A stretch of DNA of 64,000 nt, from NCBI GenBank assembly GCA_964019335.1, contig OZ025666.1, positions 312,501 through 376,500 of the forward strand, read 5' to 3'. The notes beneath the pieces are model-generated. The model ran no database searches. It had not been told where the DNA came from and was given only the letters and a program-made list of their open reading frames with translations. Shown here piece after piece: positions 60,542 through 64,000 of the stretch. The first letter of the stretch is position 1. Each line of letters opens with the position of its first letter. The position numbers were made by a program, and so were the translations under genes. This DNA is from Diplonema japonicum (Eukaryota > Euglenozoa > Diplonemea > Diplonemida > Diplonemidae).

Positions 60542-61351
60542 ACCAGAAACACTCCACGGTTGCCCTCTTCCCTTAGTGGAGGTGATGACCACCAGACCCC
60601 TGGTTAGATGTTTTCCCCATGTGGGCACAGAAAGAGAGAAGCATCCCATTCCTTCACGTTGTTTCCCAGTTAGTGAAAAGAAGCGGAAAGAGGGAGGCTG
60701 AGACACCCGCATTGGTGTAACTTCAAAAACTTTCCTTCGGAATGATGAGAAACAAAATTCATAGATCTCGTTCGTCTGAGCAGACTTCCATTTTTTTGGA
60801 GGGCTGCGTGTGACTGATAAGAATTTTCGGCCTTCAAGCTGACCTTATTTTTTGCTGCCCCTCTCACTCTGTTGGCAGCAGGCCTTCACACCCTGTGATG
60901 AGAACAACGACATCAACACTCTCGTTCTTCTGATTTTAGTTATGAAGACAGATGTTCCGTTCATGCTTCTGCAATGCTGAGGATATGCGACATAAATAAA
61001 ATAAAGTTCTTTTTCCAAATACCAGAAACACTCCACGGTTGCCCTCTTCCCTTAAGTGGAGGTGACGACCACCAGACCCCTGGTTAGATGTTCCTGTTTT
61101 TCTGAGCATTGATGTGTGGTGCCCAGCTATTTCACCGTTCATTCCCTCTCTTGCTAAGGCAGAGAAATTGTGCAGTGAGGCCTATTCCCCAACATGTCGT
61201 TTATCAACTGACCTTTCCAGGAGTTTCCCGCCTGCTTTTTTCTTTTTCAAGCTGTGTCCTAAGCCCCCATACTTCCACCGCTCCGCATGATGATCAGAGA
61301 ATACAATCCAATGACTGCTGTTTCCATGAGAAGCCATCTTCGGTGACATAA
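60542..61351 (+). repeat. partial snoRNA cluster
   Basis: Units: A 60542-60611 (one base shorter in CCTTAGTGG); B 60640-60706; U4 60739-60846; U1 60892-60984; A 61021-61091; X 61092-61199; the last ~16 nt of U2 (61198-61213); U10 61283-61351. The fusion of X to the tail of U2 shows recombination within units. U1 and U4 keep their boxes and guides, so they may be functional. Confidence 0.7.
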
Positions 61352-61561
61352 ATTGTTTCTTAAAATTTCAAAACTGACAAACTGTGGTTTTCCGTGTTTT
61401 CTTCAAAGAGTCTTCAGCTGAAGTCATTATTTTCTTTTGCACTCCCATTCTCATTCGTTTCAAAGGCCCTGTCCTGTGTTAGATTACAGCTGCTTTGTCT
61501 TCGAACCTCTTCCACACAGCACAATCTTCCTTTCTTCTTATTCTTCTCCTTCTTCAAGAAA

Positions 61562-62437
61562 ATGACGCGTTCCACTATGATGCTCGCGATGCTGCCTGTT
61601 GTGGCGTCTCTGCAGATGGAGATGAGCTGCCTGATGGACGTGGGGATGGGGGCTTACGGGCTGATCGACGCTGGTCTGGGGATCAACAGCGCTGTGTCCT
61701 CGTGCGGGGATGCGGGGAAGAAGGGGCAGTGCACCGCGGACATCGGGAAGGTGGTGTCTGGTCTGGGGAGCACGAGCGCGTACATCTCGATGGCGGTGGG
61801 GGACTGCGGGGGCGAGGGGAACCAGTGCGCGGTGGACGTGTCGCAGGCGGTGTCGTCCCTCGGGAAGGCTGTGCAGGATGCGGGGAAGGCTGAGCAGTCG
61901 TGCAGGCAGAACGCGTCGAGGGCCCTGTGCGCGTCGGATGTGCTGGCGGCTGGGTCGAAGGTGGCGCTCGCGGCGAGCCAGGTGCAGGCGGCGAAGGGGA
62001 GCTGCGCGACCGTGGCGGAGAAGAAGGTGGCGGATTTGAAGAACTTCAACATGAACTGCATCATGGACGTGGCGATGGCCGCCTTCGGGCTGGTGAACGG
62101 GGGCCTCGCCGTGAACGCGGCGGTGGCGGACTGCGGGGCGGAGGGGAGCTCCGGGGCCTGCGCTGAGGACATCGGGAAGATGGTGTCTGGGCTGGGGTCC
62201 GCGAGCGCGCAGATCAGCGCGGCTGTCGGGGACTGCGGCGGGGCGACGCAGCAGTGCTCCGTCGACGTGTCGAAGGCGGTGGCCTCCTTCGGGAAGGCGA
62301 CCGAGGAGGCAGGGAAGGCGGCACAGGTCTGCGGCGACAAGACCCAGTCCGCCCTCTGCGTCTCCTACCTCCTCGCCTCCGGCTCAGGCATCTCCCTCGC
62401 CGTCAGCGATATCCAGGCGGCCTCCAAGTCTTGCTAG
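61562..62437 (+). CDS. secreted two-repeat cysteine-containing protein, 291 aa
   Basis: Single exon from ATG 61562, after a CTTCTTCAAG pyrimidine-AG sequence. Residues 1-17 look like a signal peptide. Two ~130-residue repeats (from about residues 21 and 163) share MxCxMDVxMxAxGLxxxGL, VVSGLGS.SA.IS.AVGDCGG and C.VDVS.AV.S.GKA, with matching cysteines. Predicted all-helical, Ala/Gly-rich. No membrane anchor. Codon use is strongly GC3-biased, like the triple-repeat secreted protein and BiP, which may mark highly expressed genes. Function unknown. Confidence 0.7.
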   Translation: MTRSTMMLAMLPVVASLQMEMSCLMDVGMGAYGLIDAGLGINSAVSSCGDAGKKGQCTADIGKVVSGLGSTSAYISMAVGDCGGEGNQCAVDVSQAVSSLGKAVQDAGKAEQSCRQNASRALCASDVLAAGSKVALAASQVQAAKGSCATVAEKKVADLKNFNMNCIMDVAMAAFGLVNGGLAVNAAVADCGAEGSSGACAEDIGKMVSGLGSASAQISAAVGDCGGATQQCSVDVSKAVASFGKATEEAGKAAQVCGDKTQSALCVSYLLASGSGISLAVSDIQAASKSC

Positions 62438-62793
62438 GCTTAGCTCGAAAACAGAGATCTATTCTCTATTCACTTTCGTTTCTTCTTGCAACAGACATAG
62501 CCCCTCCTTACTATGTGTCCCTATGCTGACGCTATTACAATGGCAAACAGCAATGTTTTTCTTCTTTTTTTAACGCTGACGTGCGCACAAATGAAGTGCC
62601 AAACTAGTTTTTTTGTAATTCGACGTGGCATGTGGAGCCTTATCGTTTTTTTATGCTCCTTCCTTCCTCCCTTCCATCCCCTTTGGGTACATTCTCTAAT
62701 TTATGGCAGCAGTGCCTTCCGACTTCTCTCTTTTTAAGTCTTTATTTTTATGCATCTTTGCAACTGAGTTGGAGTAGGGAACTTTGAATTTGT
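62438..62793. other. intergenic with a MITE fragment
   Basis: About 62580-62610 resembles part of the 53.3-kb foldback element (GTGCGCACAAA, GCCAAACTAG). Nothing else recognised. Confidence 0.4.
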
Positions 62794-63994
62794 GGCATGA
62801 TGACAAACCATGTTTAGTGTAGTGCGCATCTGACACCCCTCTTGCAGGTGGTGGTTGAGAATACATACATCGGTCTAGACTCGTTTATGACTGACCTTCC
62901 ACATTAGTTATTTCGTTTTTAAGAGATCATGAACAGACTAGGGTTGGGCGCTTATAACAGAGGACAGAAGCATCCCATTCCTTCACGTTGTTTCCCAGTT
63001 AGTGAAAAGAAGCGGAAAGAGGGAGGCTGAGACACCCGCATTGGAGGGACAGCATTCTGCAAACCTTCACCATTACCCCCCAGGGTAGCTTTTTGAAGTG
63101 TGCTGGAGGGCAAGTTTGGAAGGTGAGAGTGGAAGAGAAGCAGCTGAGGTCTTTGGTGTGGTGGTGAGGAGGGGCAAGAAAACCGACATGATGACCACAT
63201 CATATCCACTAAATTTTCTGATGAAGAGTCTTAAAATCTACAATGTCATAGTTACTCTGATCTCTTTCCGTCCTTTCCCTTTGCTCACTTTTTCACCCAG
63301 AAAAACAGAACAAGAATAACCCCCCCCCCCCCGCATTTAAGGCAAGGGAATGAAGCATTTAGTCTTGTTTATCCCTAGTCATTGTGGGGTAGATATGGCT
63401 TCAGGAGGGCAGCAGCACAGCCGTGTGATGACCAACACGAGGCATTTGTCTGAACACCTTTTGCGACGATTATAAAAACGTATTCTACCTTAACTTATCG
63501 CTGACGTTTGTGTTGCTGTGCTTGGGCTGATTTCCCTTTTTTTTCCTCTCCTTTTTTTTTCGAGGTGCGCCCCCTGTAATCAAGTAAATGGTGCTTGTGC
63601 AGGGTGCCCCCACCGGCTTCCTTTAAATCATCGAGTTTTTTTTTTCGCACCTGTCCCACCGGGGTGCAATTCTGCTGGGCTGAACACCCCCATGTCCTTC
63701 ATCAGCGGGAAACACCCCGCAGATCATTACCTCTAGCACTCGAGGCTGTCCCCCCTTTGTCCAAGATGAAAGAAAAAGGATCTTAGTTTTTTGCAATACC
63801 ACCAGAAACACTCCACGGTTGCCCTCTTCCCTTAAATGGAGGTGATGACCACCAGACCCCTGGTTAGATGGTCTCTTCCCCCTTTTTTTTTTGCAGTGAG
63901 TGGTTTGTTTTTTGAGTCCCACCGCTCGCATGATGATCAGAGAATACAATCCAATGACTGCTGTTTCCATGAGAAGCCATCTTCGGTGACATAA
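62794..63994 (+). repeat. partial snoRNA cluster at the right edge
   Basis: Units: U2 62794-62898; B 62969-63035; G 63063-63131; U8 63185-63264; C 63327-63396 (GGGGTAGA end); U5 63415-63521 with its terminal stem; H 63660-63726; A 63801-63871 (CCTTAAATGG variant); U10 63926-63994. U8 now lies directly upstream of C and U5, skipping the middle of the standard array: a deletion or unequal-crossover version. The cluster may continue beyond the window. Confidence 0.75.
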
Positions 63995-64000
63995 ATTGTT

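Overview
The window looks like nuclear DNA of a flagellated protist, most likely a euglenozoan. Five observations point that way. Every gene I accept lies on the + strand (25 protein genes in 64 kb), as in the one-way gene arrays of euglenozoans. Three tandem genes have the domain plan and length of BILBO1, the flagellar pocket collar protein of trypanosomes. A subunit of the tubulin polyglutamylase complex is present. Small nucleolar RNA (snoRNA) genes occur in clustered, multiplied arrays. Several of those RNAs fit the single-hairpin, AGA-ending H/ACA type known from trypanosomes and Euglena. Unlike kinetoplastids, this genome has many spliceosomal introns, so a diplonemid- or euglenid-like lineage fits better than a trypanosomatid; I cannot fix the species. 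Introns are mostly 32-77 nt with GTATG-type donors, and several are little more than a poly(A) run. Intergenic DNA is full of homopolymer runs of A, T, C and G. No promoter or tRNA gene was recognised.

Layout. 0-16 kb: a kinase-LRR-ankyrin protein (5' end outside the window), an ankyrin protein, an EF-hand protein, an ER thioredoxin/ERV-type protein, mitoribosomal uS15, a small coiled-coil protein, an armadillo-like protein, TPGS2, three H/ACA-like RNAs and a small zinc protein. 16-27 kb: a secreted protein with three ~295-residue repeats, a PLP aminotransferase, a cysteine/cystathionine synthase and a PDZ-MYND protein. 27-32 kb: an ER Hsp70 (BiP) gene whose 3.2-kb first intron is packed with snoRNA genes. 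33-44 kb: a small snoRNA cluster, a ubiquitin-like/ankyrin protein, the AAA+ ATPase TRIP13/Pch2 and the three BILBO1-like genes. 45-49 kb: an exon-free copy of the snoRNA array. 49-54 kb: an unknown protein, ESCRT-III CHMP2, a putatively acylated small protein, a FAM221-type cysteine-rich protein and two inverted-repeat mobile elements. 54-60 kb: a second, almost identical BiP gene with the same snoRNA-filled intron. 60-64 kb: two more partial snoRNA clusters flanking a secreted two-repeat protein.

The main discovery is the snoRNA system. About ten box C/D and five H/ACA-like families recur in mosaic order in six clusters. Several guides can be assigned by base pairing to conserved rRNA sites: LSU A2256, A2281 and C2337, SSU A974 (yeast numbering) and 5.8S G75 (human numbering). 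An H/ACA pocket fits LSU U2264. Three of these RNAs serve one 26-nt stretch of the large-subunit rRNA. rRNA sequences and site numbers are from memory of yeast and human rRNA and need checking against this organism's own rRNA.
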